Source: Promethearchaeota archaeon (GTDB taxonomy: Archaea; Asgardarchaeota; Lokiarchaeia; Sigynarchaeales; SOKP01). From it: 12,661 nucleotides of DNA. A program made the translations under genes and the position numbers. Under the pieces are notes generated by a model. That model was not told where the DNA came from, made no database searches, and saw only the letters and a program-made list of their open reading frames with translations. The stretch lies in assembly GCA_004524425.1 (NCBI GenBank), contig SDNN01000066.1, positions 1 to 12,661 on the forward strand. Reading direction: 5' to 3'. Of the stretch, positions 1-6,713 are shown piece by piece; the first letter of the stretch is position 1, and every line of letters starts with the position of its first letter.

Positions 1-713
1 AACTCCAAAGAGTATTGTTCTTGTTTTGTGTCTTGTAATAATTGATCAGATTTAGGGATTTCTTGAAGATCTTTAGGGACTTCCTCTGTCATTTGATGAT
101 ATTCTTTTATTAAAGTTGGGGACTTTCTTTGAGAATCCTCAACAAATCTTTTAACCCATTTAAAGAAATCTAATGTATTGGGGATTTCTAATTCATATTC
201 GACTTCATGATAATCTTCAGACCGCTCATCAGCAAAATTATCTAACCGATATATCTCAAAACCTAAATTTTCATCCTTATCCATCTCAGTATAATCAAAA
301 ACAATTATAAAACCATTGGGATTTTCCTCATTTTGAATATATCTAAGATTCCTTTTGTAAGTGTCGGTTAAAAAAAGGCCCCAATCGAGATTGGAAACAT
401 ACAGACCTACAATTTTAAGACTTTGATTCATGTAATTCTTTTCTATCATCTTAAAATTATCAAGTATTGTCGGAGAGAAACCACTTGAGACTTTTTGTCC
501 GTGTATTAAAGGGATGGCATTAATTAAACGGGTATTTTTTCCATTAGGATCGACTTTACCTAAGCATACCCCCATTACCTCTGAGTCATTATCCAAATTT
601 TTATTTCCATGTTTTAATACGTGAGTGAGCATGTTACGAAAGGCCTCTTTTGAGATTATGACTTTGTTTTTATCTTTAGTATCAGTTTTATTAGATTCTG
701 GTGAATTTGCCAT
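1..713 (-). CDS. MPN-domain protein with degenerate metal site (MPN-minus, Rpn8/CSN6-like type), C-terminus outside window
   Basis: The reading frame starts at ATG 713-711 and runs open for 237 codons to the window edge, so the C-terminus is missing. I identify it as an MPN fold by ungapped similarity to the neighbouring JAMM protein: SEVMGVCLGK (E45 kept), GLYVSNLDWG, ENPNGFIIVFD and NLGFEIYRLD. In the JAMM motif the two histidines are V106 and N108, the serine is T116 and the aspartate is Y119, so it should not bind catalytic zinc. Known MPN-minus proteins act as structural partners of active MPN proteins, and that role is inferred here. The gene lies 4 nt after the upstream stop codon. A purine-rich AGAGGGA inside the last codons of that gene probably serves as its ribosome binding site, so translation is likely coupled. 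Residues 200-237 are polar and probably lead into a helical tail. Confidence 0.85.
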   Translation of the reverse strand, partial: MANSPESNKTDTKDKNKVIISKEAFRNMLTHVLKHGNKNLDNDSEVMGVCLGKVDPNGKNTRLINAIPLIHGQKVSSGFSPTILDNFKMIEKNYMNQSLKIVGLYVSNLDWGLFLTDTYKRNLRYIQNEENPNGFIIVFDYTEMDKDENLGFEIYRLDNFADERSEDYHEVEYELEIPNTLDFFKWVKRFVEDSQRKSPTLIKEYHQMTEEVPKDLQEIPKSDQLLQDTKQEQYSLE

Positions 714-717
714 TTTC

Positions 718-2157
718 TTAGTCCCTCTTGTTTTTCAATTTTTTCATTTCATTTAATAATTCTTTTTTTTCAGATTCTATTGATTTAATCTTTTTGTTGA
801 TCATATCTTTAGAATCTTTTAGGTTTGAGGTCAATTCTTCAAACTTGGAGGAGTAATCATTAACTTGTTCCTTTAAAGATGATAAATCGGTTGTAAAATT
901 ATGTACTTTCTCGAAAAACGATTTATTAAGCCTTTCTTGAAGATTTTTTACTTCCACAATTGCAGTATTTTCTAAAGAAGAAATTTTTTCTGCTAGGTCC
1001 CGCATGGATTCTTGATTTTTATTTAAGTTTTCTTCATTATTGATGGCTTTCTGATTAAGATCTGATATATCTTTCACAGCAGCTTCGAAAAAGTCCGAGA
1101 TACTAGTTATGCTTTTATTCAACTCCTCTTGAAATAGCGTTTCTAAGTGTTGAATGACCTCTTTTTTGAGTGAATTTAATTTATTCTTGTTTTCTTCTTG
1201 TTGAGCATCGAAAATTTCGAATTTATCATCAATAAAGAGATCAACTTCGTTTAACTGATCTTTAATAATGTTTTTAACTTTATTTTGTATTTGGTGAATC
1301 CCCTGAGTTAAATTGTCTTTTAAAGTAATAAGATCCTTTCTCATTTGGACATTATTATCCATGATATTCTTTACAATCTTTTGACTCCATTTATTTAGGA
1401 GCTCAGCTAATGGATTGATGGAAAAATCTAAAAATTGAAGGATACCCTCTTTTAAATTCGTTATTAAGATATCTGTATTAATTTCTGGTTTTTTTACCAA
1501 GATTTCATTTTGATCGGGAAAATATATCTCACCGAATGGATCGGGTGTTTCATTAATTTCTAATATTAAGGGTTCTTTGGCATGTATTTTATTAATCAAA
1601 TCCATCAGTTTTGAGTAATATTCTACACTATCCGGTGGCTCAACAATGGTTTTTACTTCATAATATCCTGATTTCATTCCCTTTTCATGATCCTCAAGTT
1701 TAAAAGTCCTGAATCCTAAATCCCCTTCATTATCCAAGTAAGTATGATCAAATACTATTCCAATTCCATGAGGATTTTGGTCTGTCTGCCAAAATAATTG
1801 ATTTTGTACGTCAGTAGAAGACCAGAAGATCTGTAGACCAGGATGTGAATGATACCAGCCTACTGAATGCTTACCTTGACTAAATGCCTCTTCATCTATT
1901 TTTGCGAAAGTTGGATAGTCTTCCATTGAAAATGCTACTTCTATAGAACCTCCATGAGAAATAGGAACAGCATCCTCGACTATAACCTTCGAATCTTCTA
2001 AATGACCAATAAGAATTCCCATTACTTCCTTAAATTTTCTCGGATCTCTAACCTTATTGCCAAATCTTAGAACGTGAACCAGCATTTTATAATACGCATT
2101 TGGTTTAATGATTACTAGCTCATCATCCGTTTCTTTTTTGGAGCGTCGTTTACTCAA
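718..2157 (-). CDS. JAMM/MPN-plus metalloprotease-type protein with long C-terminal coiled coil
   Basis: A 479-residue protein. Residues 12-175 form an MPN domain with a complete JAMM zinc site: E44 in KEVMGILIGH, then GWYHSHPGLQIFWSSTD giving H103, H105, S113 and D116 with the standard HxH-x7-SxxD spacing. Eukaryotic relatives with this site (Rpn11, CSN5, AMSH) remove ubiquitin-like proteins; the substrate here is unknown. About residues 245-479 are Lys/Glu/Asn-rich heptads, a long coiled coil probably used for assembly. The start is TTG: an in-frame TGA lies two codons upstream, and the first ATG (codon 25) would cut off the first strand that the downstream paralogue retains. A GTGAG motif sits a few bases upstream of the TTG. 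It is the first gene of an operon with the MPN-minus paralogue. No signal peptide or membrane segment is visible, so it is likely cytosolic. Confidence 0.9.
   Translation of the reverse strand: MSKRRSKKETDDELVIIKPNAYYKMLVHVLRFGNKVRDPRKFKEVMGILIGHLEDSKVIVEDAVPISHGGSIEVAFSMEDYPTFAKIDEEAFSQGKHSVGWYHSHPGLQIFWSSTDVQNQLFWQTDQNPHGIGIVFDHTYLDNEGDLGFRTFKLEDHEKGMKSGYYEVKTIVEPPDSVEYYSKLMDLINKIHAKEPLILEINETPDPFGEIYFPDQNEILVKKPEINTDILITNLKEGILQFLDFSINPLAELLNKWSQKIVKNIMDNNVQMRKDLITLKDNLTQGIHQIQNKVKNIIKDQLNEVDLFIDDKFEIFDAQQEENKNKLNSLKKEVIQHLETLFQEELNKSITSISDFFEAAVKDISDLNQKAINNEENLNKNQESMRDLAEKISSLENTAIVEVKNLQERLNKSFFEKVHNFTTDLSSLKEQVNDYSSKFEELTSNLKDSKDMINKKIKSIESEKKELLNEMKKLKNKRD
2155..2157 (-). promoter_or_regulatory. 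TTG start codon with GTGAG ribosome binding site
   Basis: Reading the minus strand, GTGAG precedes TTG by six bases, and an in-frame TGA sits two codons before the TTG. No ATG occurs until codon 25, inside the conserved fold. The paralogue downstream has a comparable N-terminal stretch before the same strand, which supports the TTG start. Confidence 0.6.
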
Positions 2158-2192
2158 ATTTTCTCACTAATTGCTTAAATAAAGATTCAGTT

Positions 2193-2212
2193 TATTTTAA
2201 TATATATAAAAA
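2193..2212 (-). promoter_or_regulatory. Putative TATA box of the MPN operon
   Basis: On the minus strand the 20 bases contain TTTATATATATTAAAA, a good archaeal TATA element, 44-53 nt upstream of the TTG start. Transcription about 25 nt downstream would leave a short leader of roughly 20 nt, enough to carry the GTGAG ribosome binding site. The flanking DNA is also AT-rich, so the call is tentative. Confidence 0.45.
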
Positions 2213-2216
2213 TTAA

Positions 2217-2230
2217 AAGATTTAAATCTT
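2217..2230. repeat. Perfect 14-bp palindrome upstream of the MPN operon TATA box
   Basis: AAGATTTAAATCTT is a perfect palindrome lying 6 bp upstream of the TATA-like core of the MPN operon, where the BRE and activator or repressor sites of archaeal promoters fall. It could be an operator. AT-rich DNA produces such palindromes by chance fairly often, so function is unproven. Confidence 0.35.
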
Positions 2231-2400
2231 GAATATAGTACTTAAAATGAAATATATTTTAACTTTTATATAGTTAAGTAATAATGGATGCCTATCATTA
2301 TAATGACTTGTTCTTAGAGATTGATTGAAAATCTAAGAATTTAATTAAAATATAATTAAAAACTTAATTGAATAGCTAATATCTAATGAAAATAAATAAA

Positions 2401-2418
2401 TGGTTCAAAAATTAACCA
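2401..2418 (-). terminator. Weak hairpin followed by T-rich DNA, possible terminator of the zinc-ribbon gene
   Basis: TGGTT and AACCA form a 5-bp stem around an 8-nt loop, starting 17 nt after the stop codon of the minus-strand zinc-ribbon gene. On that strand it is followed by TTTATTTATTTTC. The stem is short, so this is only a candidate. The rest of the 278-nt gap between the two minus-strand genes is AT-rich, with nothing else recognised apart from the MPN promoter. Confidence 0.25.
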
Positions 2419-2435
2419 TAATTTTCATTTATATC

Positions 2436-3098
2436 TCACTTGTGAGGAAGTGGCTTTCCACAATAGGGACAAAATTTAAATGAAAGATCCTTTCCACAAT
2501 AAGGGCAGAAAACTTTATCCTCTTCATTTACAGGAGCTTCTTTTTCCTTCGTAGCCCCTCCTGGAATGGATGGTAATGTTCTAGACGATTTCATCGTTGG
2601 GGCTGCTTTTGCTGCCTCCTCTTCCTTTTTAGCTGCCATTCTAGTTTGAAACGCCTGGCGCATCTCTTCTTCCTTCTCTTGAGCAGTCACCATTCCCTCC
2701 TCTTTAACCCATCCTTTCGATTGGGGTCTTTTGATTTCACTTTGAGGTACTTTTTCCAATTCTACTTTACGAGTCTCTTCGACTGGAGCAACAATCCTCT
2801 TTTCACTCCTCCTCTGTACAGCTTGTTTAACTAATGCTTGTACAGTTTTCATTATTTGATGAGGATTGATGTTCGGGATTGCAACGGTCCTGAGAACCCA
2901 CCCTACTATATAATTCTGATTGGGAAATTCGCCAGATATTTCTGTTTCTTTATAGACATATGAATCAATCACATCTTTACCTTTCATAATTCGTGAAGCC
3001 CATTTTTCATTAATTAATCCTAATTGAAGTCTATAAGAGGTTCCAGAAATGCCGAGCTGTGAGGTTAAAGGTATGAATCCTTGTTCTGTTATAATCAT
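2436..3098 (-). CDS. Uncharacterised protein with C-terminal zinc ribbon
   Basis: A 220-residue protein I do not recognise. Residues 1-98 look like a compact alpha/beta domain: alternating hydrophobic strands (YRLQLGLI, YIVGWVLRTVAI) then an amphipathic helix around 79-97. Residues 100-195 are highly charged, Lys/Glu/Ala-rich and probably disordered or a single helix. The C-terminus holds two CPYCGK knuckles, with C198, C201, C210 and C213 forming one zinc ribbon, a fold used for protein, RNA or DNA contacts. No catalytic motif is visible. It lies between two MPN-domain loci, on the same strand as one and divergent from the other, so a link with the MPN proteins is possible but rests only on position. 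The start is ATG. GGTG lies almost against the ATG, too close for normal use, which fits a leaderless transcript. Confidence 0.85.
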   Translation of the reverse strand: MIITEQGFIPLTSQLGISGTSYRLQLGLINEKWASRIMKGKDVIDSYVYKETEISGEFPNQNYIVGWVLRTVAIPNINPHQIMKTVQALVKQAVQRRSEKRIVAPVEETRKVELEKVPQSEIKRPQSKGWVKEEGMVTAQEKEEEMRQAFQTRMAAKKEEEAAKAAPTMKSSRTLPSIPGGATKEKEAPVNEEDKVFCPYCGKDLSFKFCPYCGKPLPHK

Positions 3099-3110
3099 AC
3101 ACCTTATTTT

Positions 3111-3127
3111 ACTAAATATATTAAATA
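3111..3127 (-). promoter_or_regulatory. Putative TATA box of the zinc-ribbon gene
   Basis: The minus strand reads TTTAATATATTTAGT centred about 22 nt upstream of the ATG at 3098. That spacing predicts transcription starting at or close to the start codon. The surrounding divergent gap (3099-3356) is AT-rich and shows no other clear element. Confidence 0.35.
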
Positions 3128-3316
3128 ATCTAAATGGTATTCCTTATGAACTTATAATTTTAATTAGAATAAAGACTTATATATTTATTTATCTTTTAAA
3201 TTCATTTTATTTCTTACTTGGAATCTTATCATAATCCCAAGAATTTCATGTCTTGTGAAAGTGCAAATATTCAACATTTCGATTAAATAAAGCATAAATA
3301 TGATTTCTTAGATATG

Positions 3317-3338
3317 ATTTTTAAAATGATATTTAATA
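3317..3338 (+). promoter_or_regulatory. Putative TATA region of the third MPN gene
   Basis: GATATTTAATA is centred about 24 nt before the ATG at 3357, with TTTTTAAAATG just upstream of it. Either fits an archaeal TATA box for a leaderless or nearly leaderless transcript. No ribosome binding site is visible before the ATG. Confidence 0.35.
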
Positions 3339-3356
3339 ACAAAATTTTTGCTTAAA

Positions 3357-4316
3357 ATGACTGTCATAATTCCGAAAAAGGCATATTTAACTGTAGTGGC
3401 CGCATGTGTCCGCTTTGCTAATCAAAAAATTCCAAGAGATAAATGGCTCGAAGTGAGTGGAATATTCATAGGTAAAAATGAAAAAAACAGGGAAAGCAAT
3501 GTTATAATTTCAGAGGCTCATCCAATAATGCATCAGACTTATGACCCAGAAGCAATTGTAGATAAGTATGTGTGGTCGGATGAGGACATGGTATCCTTAT
3601 CAATCATCGATGAACAAGCATTCAATAAGGGTGAATTCGTTATTGGATGGTGGCATTCACATCCAGGGTTTAAAGTAATGCTATCAGAGTTCGGAGATAG
3701 ACGAACTACCGTATTTTATCAGAGTAATAATCCTTTAGCCATAGCTTTAGTCTTTAATCCTGAAAGACTTACTAGACAAATAGAAGCAGGAGAAAAGATG
3801 GGAGATCCCGTAAAGCAATTAAAAAATGATCCGGGATTCAAGATTTTTAGACTAGAAGATGGGAATGATGAAAAAAGTAATTTTATAGAAGTTGACTATA
3901 GAATCGAAGGTTTCGACAATATGGAAGAATTAGTCAAAGAAACTCAAAAATTTATCATAGATATTACCAATTTTTTTCCAAAAGACGATTTATTTAAAAA
4001 ATATGAATCTTTCATTGATGAGAGGATTACCAGATTAAATTCCTTAATAATCGGAACTGAAGAGTATCTAAAAACTTTAATAAGGCAAGGTGAGAGGAAT
4101 AGAGTTCCAGAAGTACTAGACAATCAGAAAAAAGAAATTAGAAGGTTTGTGGCTGAAACATTCATAAAAGTTGGAAATATTAAAGAATACATGAATTTTT
4201 TAGAGTATAAAGAAAGAGAAACAACCATACCAATGGTTCATGAAATATTATCGCGATGGGATCAGACCATTTCAAAGTTGGATGAAAGATTGAATGAAAT
4301 TTCTAACAAATTCTAA
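3357..4316 (+). CDS. JAMM/MPN-domain protein with shifted metal-site aspartate and helical C-terminal tail
   Basis: A 319-residue protein counted from ATG 3357; a TTG at 3348 would add three residues but is less likely. Residues 1-185 form an MPN domain related to the two minus-strand MPN proteins: EVSGIFIGK (E32), GWWHSHPGFKVMLSEFGD (H100, H102, S110), NNPLAIALVFNP and GFKIFRLED. Aligned without gaps, the metal-site Asp position of SxxD is G113 and an Asp follows at 114. The enzyme may therefore use a shifted ligand, bind zinc weakly or be inactive. An insertion at about 138-155 separates the VFNP strand from the GFKIFRLED strand. Residues 200-319 are helical and charged, a shorter coiled coil than the 479-residue paralogue. 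Known relatives cleave ubiquitin-like conjugates; the substrate here is unknown. It is transcribed alone and ends before a strong terminator-like element. Confidence 0.85.
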   Translation: MTVIIPKKAYLTVVAACVRFANQKIPRDKWLEVSGIFIGKNEKNRESNVIISEAHPIMHQTYDPEAIVDKYVWSDEDMVSLSIIDEQAFNKGEFVIGWWHSHPGFKVMLSEFGDRRTTVFYQSNNPLAIALVFNPERLTRQIEAGEKMGDPVKQLKNDPGFKIFRLEDGNDEKSNFIEVDYRIEGFDNMEELVKETQKFIIDITNFFPKDDLFKKYESFIDERITRLNSLIIGTEEYLKTLIRQGERNRVPEVLDNQKKEIRRFVAETFIKVGNIKEYMNFLEYKERETTIPMVHEILSRWDQTISKLDERLNEISNKF

Positions 4317-4375
4317 GTTATTAGTTTCAACTTATTCCGATTATTCTAAAAACCTAATTTTAAGAATTTTACAGT

Positions 4376-4410
4376 AAGGAAAATCTTTAATTGATTTCCT
4401 TTTTTTTTTT
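4376..4410 (+). terminator. Hairpin with 11-T tract after the third MPN gene
   Basis: AAGGAAAATC (4376-4385) pairs with GATTTCCTT (4393-4401), leaving one bulged A and a 7-nt loop, and runs directly into eleven T residues (4400-4410). It lies 60 nt after the stop codon. Archaeal RNA polymerase stops at T-rich tracts, and the hairpin gives this a bacterial intrinsic-terminator shape. It separates the MPN block from the chelatase-family gene. Confidence 0.6.
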
Positions 4411-4470
4411 ATAGAAAGCTATTTCATTAAAGTTTTATTACACTATAGAAGATTTTAAATACCGGTTATA

Positions 4471-6672
4471 ATGAAGAGAATTAACTTTCCATTTCCTGCG
4501 ATCCTTGGCCAAGATAAGATGAAGATGGCATTGATCCTGAATGTCATTGACCCCTTAATAGGTGGTGTGTTATTATCTGGTCATCAAGGTACTGGGAAAT
4601 CTACAGCAGTTCGCTCGCTGGTAGAAGTCATGCCCAAAATAGAAGTAATTGAAGGATGCCAATTTGCTTGTGATCCTAAATCTAATTTAGATGACTTATG
4701 TGTTGAATGTAGAAAAAAAAAAGAGAAGGGAGAATTAAAAACTCAAGTCAAGGAAATGCGATTAATTAACTTACCATTGGGAGTTACGGAAGACATGGTC
4801 TGTGGAAGTCTTTCCATTGATAAAGTACTCACAGAAGGCACGTCAGAGCTTCATCCAGGATTATTAGCCAAAGCCAATCGCGGAATTTTATATGTTGACG
4901 AGATTAATCTATTGCAAGATCATATTATCGATGTACTCTTAGATTCTGCAGCTTCAGGAATAAATATAATCGAGAGAGAAGGTATTTCCGTAGCTCACCC
5001 CTCTAGATTCGTGCTGGTAGGATCCATGAACCCAGAAGAAGGAGAATTAAGGCCTCAAATAGCTGATCGTCTTGGATTAGAAGTTAAGATTAAAGCACCA
5101 CGAGAACCTGCTTTACGTGCCGAAATTACAAGAAGAGTTATTGAATTTAACGATAATCCGAAAGATTTCATAAAAAAATTTCAAGATGAACAAGAAGTAC
5201 TGAAAGAAAAAATAATCAAGGCACGCCAAATTATTAATGAAGTTGAAATTCCGGTTAAGATTTATGAATTAGTTTCAAAAATCGTAAATGATTTAGGAAT
5301 CTTTTCTCAACGAGCAGATATCACCTTTATCAGATGTGCAAGAGCTAATGCGGCTTTTAATAATAGAAAAGTAATCTCAATGAAAGACCTCACCATGGCA
5401 ATGGATCTGGTATTTGAACATAGAATAGCATCTCTACACTACGAGTTAACTCCAGAGGAAATAAAGGGGAAAATAGCTGAAGTTTACGGAAAGATTGAAA
5501 AAGCGTATGAGGATCCTAAAATTTATCAACCAAATAAAGATACTGAGGGTCCACTAAAACATGATGACACGCCTCAAAAAGAATTCCAAAGACAATCAAT
5601 AGACCCGGATAAAGTTGATATTCCAGAAACTAAGGAACAAAAACTACCCCCTCCCAAATATCCAGATGAAAAAAAAAGAAAAGCTAGCCCTGCTGAAGGA
5701 TGGAAAGTTAAGGATATTCCCATTGATGATGAATTTAATCTTTCAAATACCAATATAGATGTCATTCCTTTCATTTATAAGATGGAAAAAAAAATGACTT
5801 CCATATTAGATAATATCAGGAAAGAGAGAAAAATTTCAGATTATGGCGGAAGGGGCATCGGAAGGAGAATTAAAGTAGCATCTTCGCAAAAAGGCAGGTA
5901 TGTATCCTATAGAACTCCCATTAATGAACCAAAAAGTATCGCTCTGGATGCAACCATCAGAAATTATTTGAAAAATGTGTGTTATAATGAAACCAATATC
6001 AATTTTCCCATACATTTTAATAAATATGATCTAATGGACAAGATTTATGAATATAGGGCGCCACTGATTTTATTTTTTGTTCTTGACAGTTCTGCTTCCA
6101 TGTACTATGTTATAAAGCAGATGACGGATGTAATATTAAGTTTACAAAAAGAAGGCTATAGAAAAAAAGACAAATTATGTTTAATTTTGTTTAGAGGTAA
6201 AGAGGCAATTGTTCTTCAAAAACCCACGGTTAATTTCAAGAGCGCTATAAGTAAACTTAAAAATATTGAAGGAAAGTCTTATACTCCCATGGCTGCAGCA
6301 TTAATTAAGTGCTTGGAACTAATTAAAATTGAAAAAATGAAAAATAAAAACATCGTACCTGTTATTTTTGTCTGTTCGGATTGCGGAGCAAACATTTCCG
6401 TGAAGCATCCTAATTTAGTAGCACAAGTGGAACACGATTATACTCTTATTACTGAAGAATTAAAGGAATTGACAAAAAAATTATCGAAACAAAAAGTGCA
6501 TTTAGTAGTTTTGGAACCGAAAAAATCTTACGCCACTAGAGCTTTAGGAGTTCATACATATTCAGCAGAGCAAATTAAACAAAATTTTAAAATACATTCC
6601 AATGCAAAAATATATCAATTTGATAAATATAATCCTTCTGCTTTAATGCTTGAACTTAAGAAAATCCTGTGA
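4471..6672 (+). CDS. Fused ChlI-ChlD-like AAA+/VWA ATPase (magnesium/cobalt chelatase family)
   Basis: A 733-residue protein. Residues 1-340 form an AAA+ module of the magnesium-chelatase I type: Walker A GHQGTGKS (37-44), Walker B ILYVDE (139-144), sensor GSMN (N187) and the arginine-containing ADRLGLEV. A four-cysteine insert (C63, C67, C77, C80) probably binds zinc and is typical of the standalone members of the family. Residues 345-430 are a proline- and lysine-rich linker. The C-terminal VWA domain (about 530-733) has a complete MIDAS: DSSAS (D539, S541, S543), T605 and D637 in CSDCG. The family drives metal insertion into tetrapyrroles with a large CobN/ChlH subunit, which is not present here; many fused homologues have no known substrate. 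The start is ATG with no ribosome binding site. The ATP-grasp gene follows 41 nt later and is probably co-transcribed. The AAA+/VWA call is sure; the metal-chelatase role is not. Confidence 0.9.
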   Translation: MKRINFPFPAILGQDKMKMALILNVIDPLIGGVLLSGHQGTGKSTAVRSLVEVMPKIEVIEGCQFACDPKSNLDDLCVECRKKKEKGELKTQVKEMRLINLPLGVTEDMVCGSLSIDKVLTEGTSELHPGLLAKANRGILYVDEINLLQDHIIDVLLDSAASGINIIEREGISVAHPSRFVLVGSMNPEEGELRPQIADRLGLEVKIKAPREPALRAEITRRVIEFNDNPKDFIKKFQDEQEVLKEKIIKARQIINEVEIPVKIYELVSKIVNDLGIFSQRADITFIRCARANAAFNNRKVISMKDLTMAMDLVFEHRIASLHYELTPEEIKGKIAEVYGKIEKAYEDPKIYQPNKDTEGPLKHDDTPQKEFQRQSIDPDKVDIPETKEQKLPPPKYPDEKKRKASPAEGWKVKDIPIDDEFNLSNTNIDVIPFIYKMEKKMTSILDNIRKERKISDYGGRGIGRRIKVASSQKGRYVSYRTPINEPKSIALDATIRNYLKNVCYNETNINFPIHFNKYDLMDKIYEYRAPLILFFVLDSSASMYYVIKQMTDVILSLQKEGYRKKDKLCLILFRGKEAIVLQKPTVNFKSAISKLKNIEGKSYTPMAAALIKCLELIKIEKMKNKNIVPVIFVCSDCGANISVKHPNLVAQVEHDYTLITEELKELTKKLSKQKVHLVVLEPKKSYATRALGVHTYSAEQIKQNFKIHSNAKIYQFDKYNPSALMLELKKIL

Positions 6673-6713
6673 GCATTTTTTATTATACGATCTCAACCAT
6701 TAATTCTTTATAG

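Noticed and set aside
2646..2834. Open frame of 62 codons on the plus strand within the zinc-ribbon gene
   Set aside because: It lies opposite a well-supported gene with zinc-binding cysteines, and its Phe/Leu-rich product is typical of the antisense of charged coding sequence.
3049..3234. Short plus-strand open frame of 61 codons running from the zinc-ribbon gene into the divergent gap
   Set aside because: It overlaps the start of the zinc-ribbon gene, has no ribosome binding site or recognisable domain, and covers the promoter DNA.
3357..6672. AAA+, VWA and JAMM proteins side by side as a proteasome-like set (Rpt, Rpn10, Rpn11)
   Set aside because: The AAA+/VWA protein is of the magnesium-chelatase type, not an Rpt ATPase, and a terminator-like element separates it from the MPN gene.
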